A stretch of DNA of 64,000 bases, taken from positions 1 through 64,000 of the forward strand of contig NZ_JASZYR010000022.1 of the NCBI RefSeq assembly GCF_030316855.1, written 5' to 3'. Shown here piece after piece: positions 20,779-29,016 of this stretch; the first letter of the stretch is position 1, and each line of letters starts with the position of its first letter. Source of the DNA: Variovorax sp. J22P240. GTDB taxonomy: Bacteria; Pseudomonadota; Gammaproteobacteria; Burkholderiales; Burkholderiaceae_C. Position numbers and translations under genes: made by a program. Under the pieces are notes generated by a model. The model worked only from the letters and a program-made list of their open reading frames with translations. It was not told where the DNA came from and did no database searches.

Positions 20779-22962
20779 ATGGCACTCTTCTCCCCTCTTC
20801 GTCTCGCGGGCCTTCTGCTCGCCACCCTCGCAGCCTGTATGCCGGCGGCCGCGCAGTTGTCCTCCCGCATCGGGTCCGTGGTCACGACGCCCCATGTGCG
20901 GGCCGAGTTGATGGCCCATGCGCCGGACGGCGTCTCCCCCGGCGCGCCGGTCTGGGTCGGCCTGCAGATTACGCACCAGCCCGAGTGGCACACCTACTGG
21001 AAGAACGCCGGCGACTCCGGCCTGCCGACCGACCTCACGTGGTCGCTGCCGCCGGGCGTATCGAACGGCGACATCGCGTGGCCGGTGCCGAGGAAGATCC
21101 CGATCGGCAACCTCGCCAACTACGGCTACGAAGGCACGGTGCTGCTGCCGGTGCCGCTGACCATCGCGCCCGACTTCAAGGCGCCCACGTCCCTCACGGG
21201 CGCGGCCGAACTCGACGTGCGCCTCAAAGCCTCCTGGCTGGTCTGCCGCAAGGAATGCATCCCCGAGGAGGGCGAGTTCCAGCTCAAGCTGCCGCTGCAA
21301 GGTTCGACGGCGCTGCACAAGGCCGAGTTCGATGCCGCACTGGGCGCGCAGCCCGCTGCGCTTTCGAAGCCCGGTGAAATCGCCATTGCCGGCGACAAGC
21401 TGCAGATCCGGCTCGACGGCCTGCCCGCATCTGTCCGCGGCAAGACGCTGGAGTTCTTCCCCGAAACGCCCGAGGTGGTCCACACCGCCGCAGTGCTCGG
21501 CAAAGACTGGACGCAATCGTGGCAAGGCGACACATGGACCGCGAACGTGCCGCTCGCCGACCAGCGCAGTGCCAGCCCCTTGGTGATGCCTGTGGTCGTC
21601 GCGCTGGCGGCGGCAGATCGGCAAGCCGGCCAGCCCATCGCCTGGCGCGCCGAGGCGCCGGTGAGCGGCAACTGGCCCACCGTGGCGCCCAAAGCGCAGG
21701 TATCGCCGGCGCTGAAGGCCGCGCTCGAAGCCAACACCGCCGCACCGCCGCCGGCTCGGACCACCGGCACCTTTGTCGCCGCCTTGCTGGGCGCTCTGAT
21801 TGGCGGCCTTCTGCTGAACCTCATGCCTTGCGTGTTTCCGGTGCTGGCGATCAAGGTGCTCAGCTTCACCCGGCACGCGGAGGACCGGCGCGGCCACCGA
21901 CTGGCCGCGATGGCCTATGCGGGCGGCGTGATCCTCTCCTGCCTGGCGCTGGGGGGCGCCATGCTCGCGCTGCGCGCGGCGGGCGCGCAACTCGGCTGGG
22001 GCTTCCAGCTCCAGTCGCCCGCGGTGGTCGCGGTGCTGGCCGGGCTGTTCACGCTGATCGGGCTGAATCTGGCGGGCGTCTTCGAGTTCGGCAACGTGGC
22101 ACCGGCCTCGCTCTGCGGGGCACAGGCACGGCATCCGGTGGCGAATGACTTCCTGTCGGGGGTGCTCGCCGTCGTCATCGCCTCGCCCTGCACGGCTCCG
22201 TTCATGGGTGCGTCGCTGGGTTTCGCGATCGGGCTGCCCGCAGCGCAGGCACTGTTGATGTTCGCGATGCTTGGCCTGGGGCTCGCGCTTCCCTATATCG
22301 CAGCAGGGTTCGTTCCGGCGGTCGCCCGCCTGCTGCCGAAGCCCGGCGCCTGGATGAACACCTTGCGCCGCCTGCTGGCGTTCCCGATGTTCGCGACGGT
22401 CGCCTGGCTGGTTTGGGTGCTGGGCCAGCAAAGCGGCATCGACGGGGCCGGCGCACTGCTGGGCCTGCTGGTGTGTCTGGCGGCCATCGTCTGGGCGCTG
22501 ACCTTGCGTGGACGCACCCGCATGGTGGTGACCGGTCTGGTGCTCGCGACCACCGCGGCGCTGGCCGGCGCGATCGGCGGCAACGTGGTCCGGCCCGTCG
22601 AACCCGTCGCGGCTGCGTCGAGCGAGCGCTGGCAGCCCTGGTCCGCCGCGCGAGCGAGCGAACTCGCAGCGGCCGGACAGCCAGTGTTCGTGGATTTCAC
22701 GGCCGCCTGGTGTGTAACTTGCCAATACAACAAGAGAAGCACACTGGCCGACGCCGCGGTGCTGGCCGATTTCGATGCGAAGAATGTCGCGATGCTCCGC
22801 GCCGACTGGACGCGCAGGGACCCCGCGATCACCGCAGCCCTCATGGCGCTGGGCCGCAGCGGCGTGCCGGTCTATGTGCTGCAGGCGCCCGGCAAGGCGC
22901 CGGTGGTGCTGACGGAAATACTCAGCAAGGACGAGGTGCGCGCGGCGCTCGCCGCCCTTTGA
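20779..22962 (+). CDS. DsbD/ScsB-type protein-disulfide reductase
   Basis: A 727-aa inner-membrane electron carrier moving reducing power from cytosolic thioredoxin to the periplasm. After a signal peptide ending in PAAAQ, a ScsB-like N-terminal domain (EWHTYWKNAGDSGLPT, residues about 60-220) carries the Cys pair SWLVCRKECIPEEG. Eight membrane segments follow, with the transport cysteines in LMPCVFPVLAIK and ASPCTAPFMGAS. The C-terminal thioredoxin domain has FTAAWCVTCQYNK (CVTC). Architecture is closer to ScsB than to E. coli DsbD. A secreted redoxin gene lies 104 bp downstream and may be a client. Confidence 0.9.
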   Translation: MALFSPLRLAGLLLATLAACMPAAAQLSSRIGSVVTTPHVRAELMAHAPDGVSPGAPVWVGLQITHQPEWHTYWKNAGDSGLPTDLTWSLPPGVSNGDIAWPVPRKIPIGNLANYGYEGTVLLPVPLTIAPDFKAPTSLTGAAELDVRLKASWLVCRKECIPEEGEFQLKLPLQGSTALHKAEFDAALGAQPAALSKPGEIAIAGDKLQIRLDGLPASVRGKTLEFFPETPEVVHTAAVLGKDWTQSWQGDTWTANVPLADQRSASPLVMPVVVALAAADRQAGQPIAWRAEAPVSGNWPTVAPKAQVSPALKAALEANTAAPPPARTTGTFVAALLGALIGGLLLNLMPCVFPVLAIKVLSFTRHAEDRRGHRLAAMAYAGGVILSCLALGGAMLALRAAGAQLGWGFQLQSPAVVAVLAGLFTLIGLNLAGVFEFGNVAPASLCGAQARHPVANDFLSGVLAVVIASPCTAPFMGASLGFAIGLPAAQALLMFAMLGLGLALPYIAAGFVPAVARLLPKPGAWMNTLRRLLAFPMFATVAWLVWVLGQQSGIDGAGALLGLLVCLAAIVWALTLRGRTRMVVTGLVLATTAALAGAIGGNVVRPVEPVAAASSERWQPWSAARASELAAAGQPVFVDFTAAWCVTCQYNKRSTLADAAVLADFDAKNVAMLRADWTRRDPAITAALMALGRSGVPVYVLQAPGKAPVVLTEILSKDEVRAALAAL

Positions 22963-22991
22963 AGAATCTTTGACCATGCAGCGGTACGGGT

Positions 22992-23021
22992 TGTCACAAG
23001 CAGATGAAGAAACCGTTCTAA
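22992..23021 (+). promoter_or_regulatory. candidate ECF-sigma-type promoter before the redoxin gene
   Basis: TGTCACA at 22992-22998, a 15-nt spacer, then CGTTCTAA at 23014-23021. This resembles ECF promoters with a TGTCACA -35 and a CGTC/CGTT -10 described for some ECF groups. It precedes the TAT-exported redoxin by 45 bp, so that gene may be controlled apart from the DsbD gene. Confidence 0.35.
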
Positions 23022-23066
23022 GCTGCGGTGGTTATTGAGATTTATCCACAGGAGATCAAGCTGACC

Positions 23067-23759
23067 ATGTCTTCATCGTCGTCTTCCGAGTCGCGTTCCC
23101 GTCGTGCCGCGCGCAACGCCCGCGCCGCGCTCGACCGGGCTTCGCGCCGGGCGGTCATGACAGCCGCGGTGGCACTCGGTGCCACGTTCCTGATCAATTC
23201 CCACGCCCTCGCCGCACCGGCCGTGGGACAACCGGCGCCCGATTTCATCGGCGTCGACACCGCCGGCAAGCAGCACCGTCTCTCCGATTTCGCCGGCAAG
23301 TTCGTGGTGCTCGAATGGACCAACCCGGGCTGCCCCTTCGTGCGCAAGCACTACGGCAGCGGCAACATGCCTGCCACCCAGAAAGCCGCCACCGCCAAAG
23401 GCGTGGTGTGGCTCGCCATCAATTCCACCGAACGTGCCGCCAGCGACTACCTGAAGCCACCGGCGCTCGACGCCTGGATGAAGGACCAGTCCGGCGCCCC
23501 CACGGCCGTGCTCATGGACGAGGACGGCGTGATCGGCCGAACCTACGGCGCGCGGACGACCCCGCACATCTTCATCGTCGACCCCAAGGGCACGCTGGTC
23601 TACGCGGGGGGCATCGACAGCATTCCCTCGTCGCGCGCGGAGGACATCAAGTCCGCCACCAACTACGTGAACCAGGCGCTGGGCGAGGCCTTCGACGGCA
23701 AGACTATCAGCGCCGCGGCCACCCGGCCCTACGGCTGCTCGATCAAATACAAGAGTTGA
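23067..23759 (+). CDS. TAT-exported redoxin/TlpA-AhpC-like protein
   Basis: A 230-aa periplasmic thioredoxin-fold protein. The start at 23067 has AGGAG at 23050-23054. A long basic N-terminal region ends in a twin-arginine-like SRRAVMTAAVALGATFLI and a cleavage site after ALA. The redoxin domain has PAPDFIGVDTAGKQHRLSDF and VVLEWTNPGCPFVRKHYG with a single active-site Cys; a second Cys is near the C-terminus (YGCSIKYKS). The WTNPxCPFVRKHY family is widespread in betaproteobacteria and presumed peroxidase or thiol reductase. Nearby DsbD/ScsB could reduce it. Confidence 0.85.
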   Translation: MSSSSSSESRSRRAARNARAALDRASRRAVMTAAVALGATFLINSHALAAPAVGQPAPDFIGVDTAGKQHRLSDFAGKFVVLEWTNPGCPFVRKHYGSGNMPATQKAATAKGVVWLAINSTERAASDYLKPPALDAWMKDQSGAPTAVLMDEDGVIGRTYGARTTPHIFIVDPKGTLVYAGGIDSIPSSRAEDIKSATNYVNQALGEAFDGKTISAAATRPYGCSIKYKS

Positions 23760-23834
23760 GGCTGTCGGCCGCCGGCCTACCTGCGTAGGACAGCGATGGC
23801 TGGCGCTCGGCGATGGCCGGGCCACCATGTCCGC

Positions 23835-24254
23835 ATGGACCAGACCGCCATCCCCAACGCCCCCATCGTCCCGCTGCTGAAGCGGAGCCGCACCATCGCT
23901 GTCGTCGGCCTCTCACCGAGGCCGCACCGCACGAGCCACGGGGTGGCCCAGTACATGAAGTCGGTCGGCTACCGGATCATTCCGGTCAATCCGAACGCCA
24001 GCGAGGTCTTCGGGGAAAAGGCGTACCCCACCCTCACCGCGGCGGCCAAGGTCGAGAAGATCGACCTCGTCGACGTGTTCCGCAATGCCGAGGACGTGCC
24101 GCCAGTGATCGACGAAGCCATTGCCATCGGCGCACCGGCCGTCTGGCTGCAGCTCGGCATCCGGCACGACGCAGCGGCCGCCAAGGCTCGCGCGGCCGGG
24201 CTGGAGGTGGTGCAGGATCGCTGCATCATGGTGGAGCACAGCAGGCTCTTCTAG
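23835..24254 (+). CDS. CoA-binding protein (YccU-like)
   Basis: A 139-aa Rossmann-fold CoA_binding domain protein. TIAVVGLSPRPHRTSHGVAQ is the nucleotide-binding loop, RIIPVNPNASEVFGEKAYPT is the conserved centre, and VWLQLGIRHDAAAAKARAAG with DRCIMVEH closes the domain. Start at 23835 fits the family length (135-145 aa). The protein matches the single-domain YccU family, whose role is unknown. It is 48 bp before hemE. Confidence 0.9.
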   Translation: MDQTAIPNAPIVPLLKRSRTIAVVGLSPRPHRTSHGVAQYMKSVGYRIIPVNPNASEVFGEKAYPTLTAAAKVEKIDLVDVFRNAEDVPPVIDEAIAIGAPAVWLQLGIRHDAAAAKARAAGLEVVQDRCIMVEHSRLF

Positions 24255-24302
24255 GAAGGGAGAAGGGGCCGGCGCGCGGCGAGCCCCTGCGACAATCGCA
24301 GG

Positions 24303-25406
24303 ATGCCTTTCGCACCCCTGAAGAACGACACCTTCCTGCGCGCCTGTTGGCGTCAGGCCACCGATCACACCCCTGTCTGGCTGATGCGCCAAGCCGGGCG
24401 CTACCTGCCCGAATACGTGGCCACGCGTGCCAAGGCCGGCAGCTTCATGGGCCTGGCCACCAACACCGACTACGCGACCGAGGTGACCCTGCAGCCCCTG
24501 GAGCGCTACCCGCTGGACGCGGCCATCCTGTTCTCGGACATCCTGACGGTTCCGGATGCGATGGGCCTGGGACTTTCGTTCGAAGCGGGGGAAGGTCCGC
24601 GCTTTGCGCGGCCGGTGCGCGACGCGGCATCGATTTCGGCGCTGGCCGTGCCCGACATGGACAAGCTCCGCTACGTCTTCGATGCGGTCGCGTCGATCCG
24701 GCGCGCGCTGGATGGCCGCGTGCCGCTGATCGGGTTTTCGGGCAGCCCGTGGACGCTCGCCTGCTACATGGTCGAAGGCGCCGGATCGAGCGACTACCGG
24801 CAGGTCAAGACGCTGCTCTACAGCCGCCCAGACCTGATGCACAAGCTGCTGACCGTGAACGCCGATTCAGTGGCCAGCTACCTCAATGGCCAGATCGACG
24901 CCGGCGCGCAGGCCGTGATGGTGTTCGACAGCTGGGGCGGCGTACTGGCCGATGGCGCCTTCCAGGAATTCAGCCTCGCCTACACCGCACGCGTGCTCTC
25001 GCAACTGAAGCGCGAAGGCGCCGACGGATTGCCCGTGCCGCGCATCGTGTTCACCAAGGGCGGCGGACTCTGGCTGCAGGACATGCGCTCGCTCGATTGC
25101 GAGGTGCTCGGACTCGACTGGACCGTCAACCTGGGCAGCGCCCGCTCACTCGTGGGCGAGGGGCCGGACGGCAAGGCCCTGCAAGGGAACATCGATCCCA
25201 ACGTGTTGTTCGCACAGCCCGCGCAGATCGAGACGGAAGTGGCGAAGGTGCTTCAAAGCTTCGGCCGGCCGCACACCGATCACGCCACGAGCGGTCCCAC
25301 GCACATCTTCAATCTGGGCCACGGCATCAGCCAGTTCACACCGCCGGATCACGTTGCCGCACTCGTTGCAGCGGTGCATGCCCAGTCCCGCGCACTGCGT
25401 GCATGA
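24303..25406 (+). CDS. hemE: uroporphyrinogen decarboxylase
   Basis: A 367-aa cytosolic enzyme removing four acetate carboxyls from uroporphyrinogen III to give coproporphyrinogen III in heme synthesis. Family signatures are PVWLMRQAGRYLPEY, with the invariant Arg and Gln, and IGFSGSPWTLACYMVEG; the catalytic Asp lies in LFSDILTVPDAMG. It ends with the standard HIFNLGHGISQFTPPDHV. Full length. The spacer after it is unusually AT-rich for this window. Confidence 0.97.
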   Translation: MPFAPLKNDTFLRACWRQATDHTPVWLMRQAGRYLPEYVATRAKAGSFMGLATNTDYATEVTLQPLERYPLDAAILFSDILTVPDAMGLGLSFEAGEGPRFARPVRDAASISALAVPDMDKLRYVFDAVASIRRALDGRVPLIGFSGSPWTLACYMVEGAGSSDYRQVKTLLYSRPDLMHKLLTVNADSVASYLNGQIDAGAQAVMVFDSWGGVLADGAFQEFSLAYTARVLSQLKREGADGLPVPRIVFTKGGGLWLQDMRSLDCEVLGLDWTVNLGSARSLVGEGPDGKALQGNIDPNVLFAQPAQIETEVAKVLQSFGRPHTDHATSGPTHIFNLGHGISQFTPPDHVAALVAAVHAQSRALRA

Positions 25407-25777
25407 GCGTATTGTTATCACTTGTAAGCAACGAGAACGAGTCCGAAGCGTTTGTCAAGGACGAAAAAGCGTGAGGAGGGACTGACTTATGCACAAAACC
25501 CCTGTTGCGGTGCGCAAAACTTTATTTTGCCCATGCACCCCTGCTCCTAAAGCGATAGCGCGGCTAAGTCATTGATTTATATAGGTTTCGAACTTTGCTT
25601 TTTTTGCGTGCATTCCAGCCGGAGCCTTGATTCTCAAGGGCTCGCAGCGAGTCAAGCCCTGATATCAACAAAGTTATCCACAGAAAATCTGGATGGACTG
25701 CAAAGCGCAGACAAATCAACAACTTAGGTCGTTTTGCTCAAAGTCGCTTTAACAAACGCCCGTAGCGGGAGCCTGCT
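25407..25777. other. AT-rich intergenic spacer hemE-priA
   Basis: No coding region is seen in these 371 bp. Contents are a perfect DnaA box (25674-25682), an imperfect inverted repeat just before it (AGGGCT 25637-25642 with AGCCCT 25655-25660, flanked by TTGAT/ATCAA) and several AT-rich tracts including TTGATTTATATAGG near 25573-25586. It presumably contains the priA promoter; a small RNA cannot be excluded. Confidence 0.6.
25674..25682 (+). promoter_or_regulatory. DnaA box upstream of priA
   Basis: TTATCCACA matches the consensus DnaA box exactly and lies 95 bp upstream of the priA start. A single box suits transcriptional control of priA by DnaA rather than an origin, since no cluster of boxes, dnaA or dnaN is nearby. 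Another exact TTATCCACA at 23042-23050 overlaps the ribosome site of the redoxin gene and may be chance. Confidence 0.45.
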
Positions 25778-27886
25778 TTGAAATGGCGTGTGGACGTCGC
25801 GGTCCAGACCCCGGCCCACAGCGCATTAGGGGATGTCCTTAGCTACGCAAGTGTTGTGCCGATGCTTCCCGGGGCCTTGGTGCGGGTGCCGCTGGGCCGT
25901 CGCGAGGTTCTGGGCGTCGCATGGGCGGTGCATCCCGACGAGGACGAGGCTGCCCCGATGGAACTCAAGCCCGTCGGCGCGGTGCTGGACGGGCTCCCGC
26001 CGCTGGGCGATGCCTGGCGCGACCTGGTCGCTTTCGCGGCGCGCTATTACCAGCGCTCGCTGGGGGAAATCGCGCTCGCCGCCCTGCCGCCGCAACTCCG
26101 GGACCTGAGCACGGTCCAGCTGGCCCGGCGACTTAAGCGCCAAGGGGCTGCCGGCACACCGGCGGCCACGGGCGAAATTCCCCAGCCTGTGGCGCTCACC
26201 GACGAGCAAACCAGCGCACTCGCCCGTTTCGATGCCGAAACCGGCCCTTTCCTGCTGTTCGGCAGCACGGGCAGCGGCAAGACCGAGGTCTACCTGCGCG
26301 CCGTCGCGGCCTTGCTGGAACGCGACCCGAGCGCCCAGGCGCTGGTGATGGTGCCGGAGATCAACCTGACGCCCCAGCTCGAAGCGCGCTTCAAGGAGCG
26401 CTTCGACGGCCGTTTCGGCGCGGCTGCGGTGGTGTCGCTGCACAGCGGCATGACGAATCCGCAGCGCCTCGCGAGCTGGCTCGCAGCGCACAGCGGCACG
26501 GCGCGCATCGTGCTCGGCACGCGCATGGCGGTGTTCGCGTCGATGCCGGGCCTGAGGCTGATCGTGGTCGACGAGGAGCACGACCCCAGCTACAAGCAGC
26601 AGGAAGGCGCGCGTTATTCGGCGCGCGATCTCGCCGTGTGGCGCGGGCAGCGCGAAGGCGCCAAGGTGATGCTCGGATCCGCCACACCGTCGCTCGAAAG
26701 CTGGCACCAGAGCCGTCCGGCGCAGGGCGTGGATGCGGGAGGCCGCTATGTCCGGCTGGCGATGCCTTCGCGCATCGGCGCCAGCACGCTGCCGGCGGTG
26801 CGGCTGGTCGACATGAATCTGCAGCCGCCCAGGACGGTGCTGTCGGGCGCGCTGCTCGATGCGATCGGCCAGCGGATCGCGCGCGGCGAGCAGAGCATGG
26901 TGTTCCTGAACCGGCGCGGCTACGCGCCGGTGCTGGCCTGCGGCGATTGCGGCTGGAAGAGCGAATGTCCGCACTGCAGTGCCTACCGGGTGTTCCACAA
27001 GATCGACCGCACATTGCGTTGCCATCACTGCGGGTTCACCGAACGTGTGCCGCGCGCCTGTCCGGCCTGCGGGAATCTCGACGTCGCGCCGGTAGGCCGC
27101 GGCACTGAGCGGCTCGAAGAACATCTGGGCGAGCTGTTCGCTGCCGTCAAGCGGCCCGACGGCAGCGAGGTGCGTATTGCGCGCATCGACGCGGACAGCA
27201 CCCGCAAGCAAGGCGCGCTCGAATCGCAGCTTGCGGCCGTACATTCCGGCGAAGTCGACGTGCTGGTCGGCACGCAAATGATCGCCAAGGGCCACGATTT
27301 CCGGCGCATCACGCTGGTGGCGGCCATCAATCCCGACGGGGCACTGTTCTCGAGCGACTTTCGCGCGCCCGAGCGCCTGTTCAGCCTGCTCATGCAATCG
27401 GCGGGTCGCGCGGGCCGCGATGCGGCGTATCTGTCCTCTCAGGGTGCCACGGCGGAGATGTGGATCCAGACCCATCACCCGCAGCATCCGCTCTTCGCGG
27501 CGTTGCGTCGGCATGACTATCCGGCTTTCGCGCAACAGGAACTCGACGATCGTGCGGCCGCCGGCATGCCGCCCTTCGCCTTCCAGGCGCTGCTGAGAGC
27601 CGATGCCCGAACGCAGGATGCGGCCCAGGCTTTCCTGAACGCCGCGAGCGTGTCGGCCGATGCGCTGGAAGGTGCCGACCGGGTCACTCGCTATCCGGCC
27701 GTTCCGCTGGCAATTCAGCGCGTGGCAAATGTGGAGCGCGCGCAGATGCTGCTTGAAAGCGCATCGCGCGCCGCGCTTCAGCGCGTACTCGCCGGCTGGC
27801 AACCTTTGTTGCACGAACTGCGGCGCGTGCCGGAAGGCAAGGGAGTGATTCGCTGGCTGGTCGACGTGGACCCGCACAGCATCTGA
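25778..27886 (+). CDS. priA: primosomal protein N' (replication restart helicase PriA)
   Basis: A 702-aa 3'-5' helicase that reloads the replisome at stalled forks. The start codon is TTG with GGGA about 8 nt upstream. Domains in order are the N-terminal 3' DNA-binding domain (1-110), helicase lobe 1 with LLFGSTGSGKTEVYLRAV around 160-175 and DEEHDPSYKQQEG (DEEH box), a zinc-binding insertion with eight cysteines (CGDCGWKSECPHCS and CHHCGF...CPACGN), then lobe 2 (GTQMIAKGHDFRRITLV) and the C-terminal domain. Shorter than some homologues but complete. Confidence 0.95.
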   Translation: MKWRVDVAVQTPAHSALGDVLSYASVVPMLPGALVRVPLGRREVLGVAWAVHPDEDEAAPMELKPVGAVLDGLPPLGDAWRDLVAFAARYYQRSLGEIALAALPPQLRDLSTVQLARRLKRQGAAGTPAATGEIPQPVALTDEQTSALARFDAETGPFLLFGSTGSGKTEVYLRAVAALLERDPSAQALVMVPEINLTPQLEARFKERFDGRFGAAAVVSLHSGMTNPQRLASWLAAHSGTARIVLGTRMAVFASMPGLRLIVVDEEHDPSYKQQEGARYSARDLAVWRGQREGAKVMLGSATPSLESWHQSRPAQGVDAGGRYVRLAMPSRIGASTLPAVRLVDMNLQPPRTVLSGALLDAIGQRIARGEQSMVFLNRRGYAPVLACGDCGWKSECPHCSAYRVFHKIDRTLRCHHCGFTERVPRACPACGNLDVAPVGRGTERLEEHLGELFAAVKRPDGSEVRIARIDADSTRKQGALESQLAAVHSGEVDVLVGTQMIAKGHDFRRITLVAAINPDGALFSSDFRAPERLFSLLMQSAGRAGRDAAYLSSQGATAEMWIQTHHPQHPLFAALRRHDYPAFAQQELDDRAAAGMPPFAFQALLRADARTQDAAQAFLNAASVSADALEGADRVTRYPAVPLAIQRVANVERAQMLLESASRAALQRVLAGWQPLLHELRRVPEGKGVIRWLVDVDPHSI

Positions 27887-27897
27887 AGGCCAGCGGA

Positions 27898-28107
27898 TCA
27901 GCGCAGGCTGACAGGCTCCTTGCCCATTTCGACGTATTGAAGGGCTGAGCGCCGTCGTCGGCCAGCCGAGCCTGGCCAGAACAGAAGTACAAGGCTCAGC
28001 ATGCCTGCCGCCAGCGCACTACCCGCGCCCAGGGCTCCTACATGCCAAAGCCAGAAGGTGCTGGCGAGCCAAACCACCCACAGGACCCCGCGCAACCAAG
28101 TCGTCAT
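27898..28107 (-). CDS. small two-segment membrane protein, hypothetical
   Basis: A 69-aa protein with two hydrophobic segments (VLWVVWLASTFWLWHVGAL and ALAAGMLSLVLLFWPG) followed by a basic stretch RRRRS and a hydrophilic tail. Start at 28107 is ATG with GGGAGA about 6 nt upstream, which supports translation. The family is unknown to me. It runs opposite to priA and stops 12 bp from its end. Moderate confidence. Confidence 0.5.
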   Translation of the reverse strand: MTTWLRGVLWVVWLASTFWLWHVGALGAGSALAAGMLSLVLLFWPGSAGRRRRSALQYVEMGKEPVSLR

Positions 28108-28161
28108 GCCACTCTCCCGAGACAGGGATTCACTTTATCAGCGCCTCCGAGAACCTAAGTA

Positions 28162-28182
28162 CTAACTAAAAGCAATAGTTAG
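28162..28182. repeat. inverted repeat upstream of ClpP-like gene
   Basis: CTAACTA (28162-28168) and TAGTTAG (28176-28182) form a perfect 7-bp inverted repeat with a 7-nt loop in the divergent spacer 28108-28311. It could be an operator; it has no terminator-like T run. Downstream a TTGACG occurs about 80 bp before the gene start. Confidence 0.3.
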
Positions 28183-28311
28183 CACTATCGGCCGCTTTCC
28201 GAGAACCGTGTGTAGGAAATACTCTGAAACAGTGGTTGACGTTGGGCCGAGACGCCGTTCAATCTTCAAGAAGGCGGGATTCAACCGAATTTCGCGATAA
28301 GGGGGAACAAA

Positions 28312-29007
28312 GTGAAAACGCCGGTCGGGATCGTCTGGGTTCTTTCGTTCGTCTTTACGGCCGGAGGCGCGAATGCGGCCGAGCTAGAACTAGAGGGCAG
28401 CCGTCTCGTGGTCAGCGGCATGCTGGACGGTAGCGCCATCAGGGCGTTCGAGGACCACCTGGCCAGCGGCAAGATCCGGACCGTGGTGTTCGAGAACTCG
28501 CTGGGCGGATCGCCTGAGGTCGCGCGTGACTTCGCGCAGGCGATCCGGGCCACGAACGTCAACACCGAAGCGAAAGGGCAGTGCCACGCCGCCTGCGCCT
28601 ACGCCTTCCTGGCAGGCAAGGAGCATCGCTTCGGGCGCGGATTCCAGGTCAACGGCCTGCTGATTCCGGTGTCGCAGCGTCCGAGGCCGGCCGATCTGGT
28701 CAGCCGCTGGAGCGGAGAGGATGGCTTGAGGACGCTGGCCGACTTCACAGCGCCGGCGGGTGCTTCCGCAGTGTCCGCCGAGTCCCCTGCCTCCGGGGCC
28801 GCCGATGCGACGCCCGCCGCCATGCCGGCCTCAGCCCCCAAGGAGCGTTGGCAGCCGAACCAGGGCGTGCTCTTCACCTCCACGCCGACGCTCTTCGGCC
28901 GCGTCTACAACAGCTTCTACTGCGATGGCACGCAGGGCCGCGACATGTCGCGCTGCGAACTGCTGTCCGACGCGGACCCCTACAAGCTCGGCGTGCTGAC
29001 GCCGTAG
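28312..29007 (+). CDS. ClpP-like periplasmic protein (COG3904-like), apparently without catalytic Ser
   Basis: A 231-aa exported protein starting with GTG (GGGGGAA upstream). After a signal peptide (cut after NAA), residues 28-120 match the ClpP/crotonase-like fold of periplasmic COG3904 proteins: LVVSGMLDGSAIRAFEDHL, VVFENSLGGSPEVARDFAQA, and CHAACAYAFLAGKEHRFG. In usual members the CxSxC element holds a Ser nucleophile; here it reads CHAAC with no Ser, and the GVH motif is replaced by FQVNG. It is therefore probably not a protease. The C-terminal 100 residues have no recognised domain. Confidence 0.6.
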   Translation: MKTPVGIVWVLSFVFTAGGANAAELELEGSRLVVSGMLDGSAIRAFEDHLASGKIRTVVFENSLGGSPEVARDFAQAIRATNVNTEAKGQCHAACAYAFLAGKEHRFGRGFQVNGLLIPVSQRPRPADLVSRWSGEDGLRTLADFTAPAGASAVSAESPASGAADATPAAMPASAPKERWQPNQGVLFTSTPTLFGRVYNSFYCDGTQGRDMSRCELLSDADPYKLGVLTP

Positions 29008-29016
29008 CGCCAGCCG

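Noticed and set aside
25674..25682. Chromosomal origin at the DnaA box
   Set aside because: Only one box is present in the spacer, with no dnaA, dnaN, parAB or gyrB nearby.
24303..25777. Continuation of hemE past its stop
   Set aside because: The HIFNLGHGISQFTPPDHV terminus is complete, and the 3' frame after the stop has no homology to the family.
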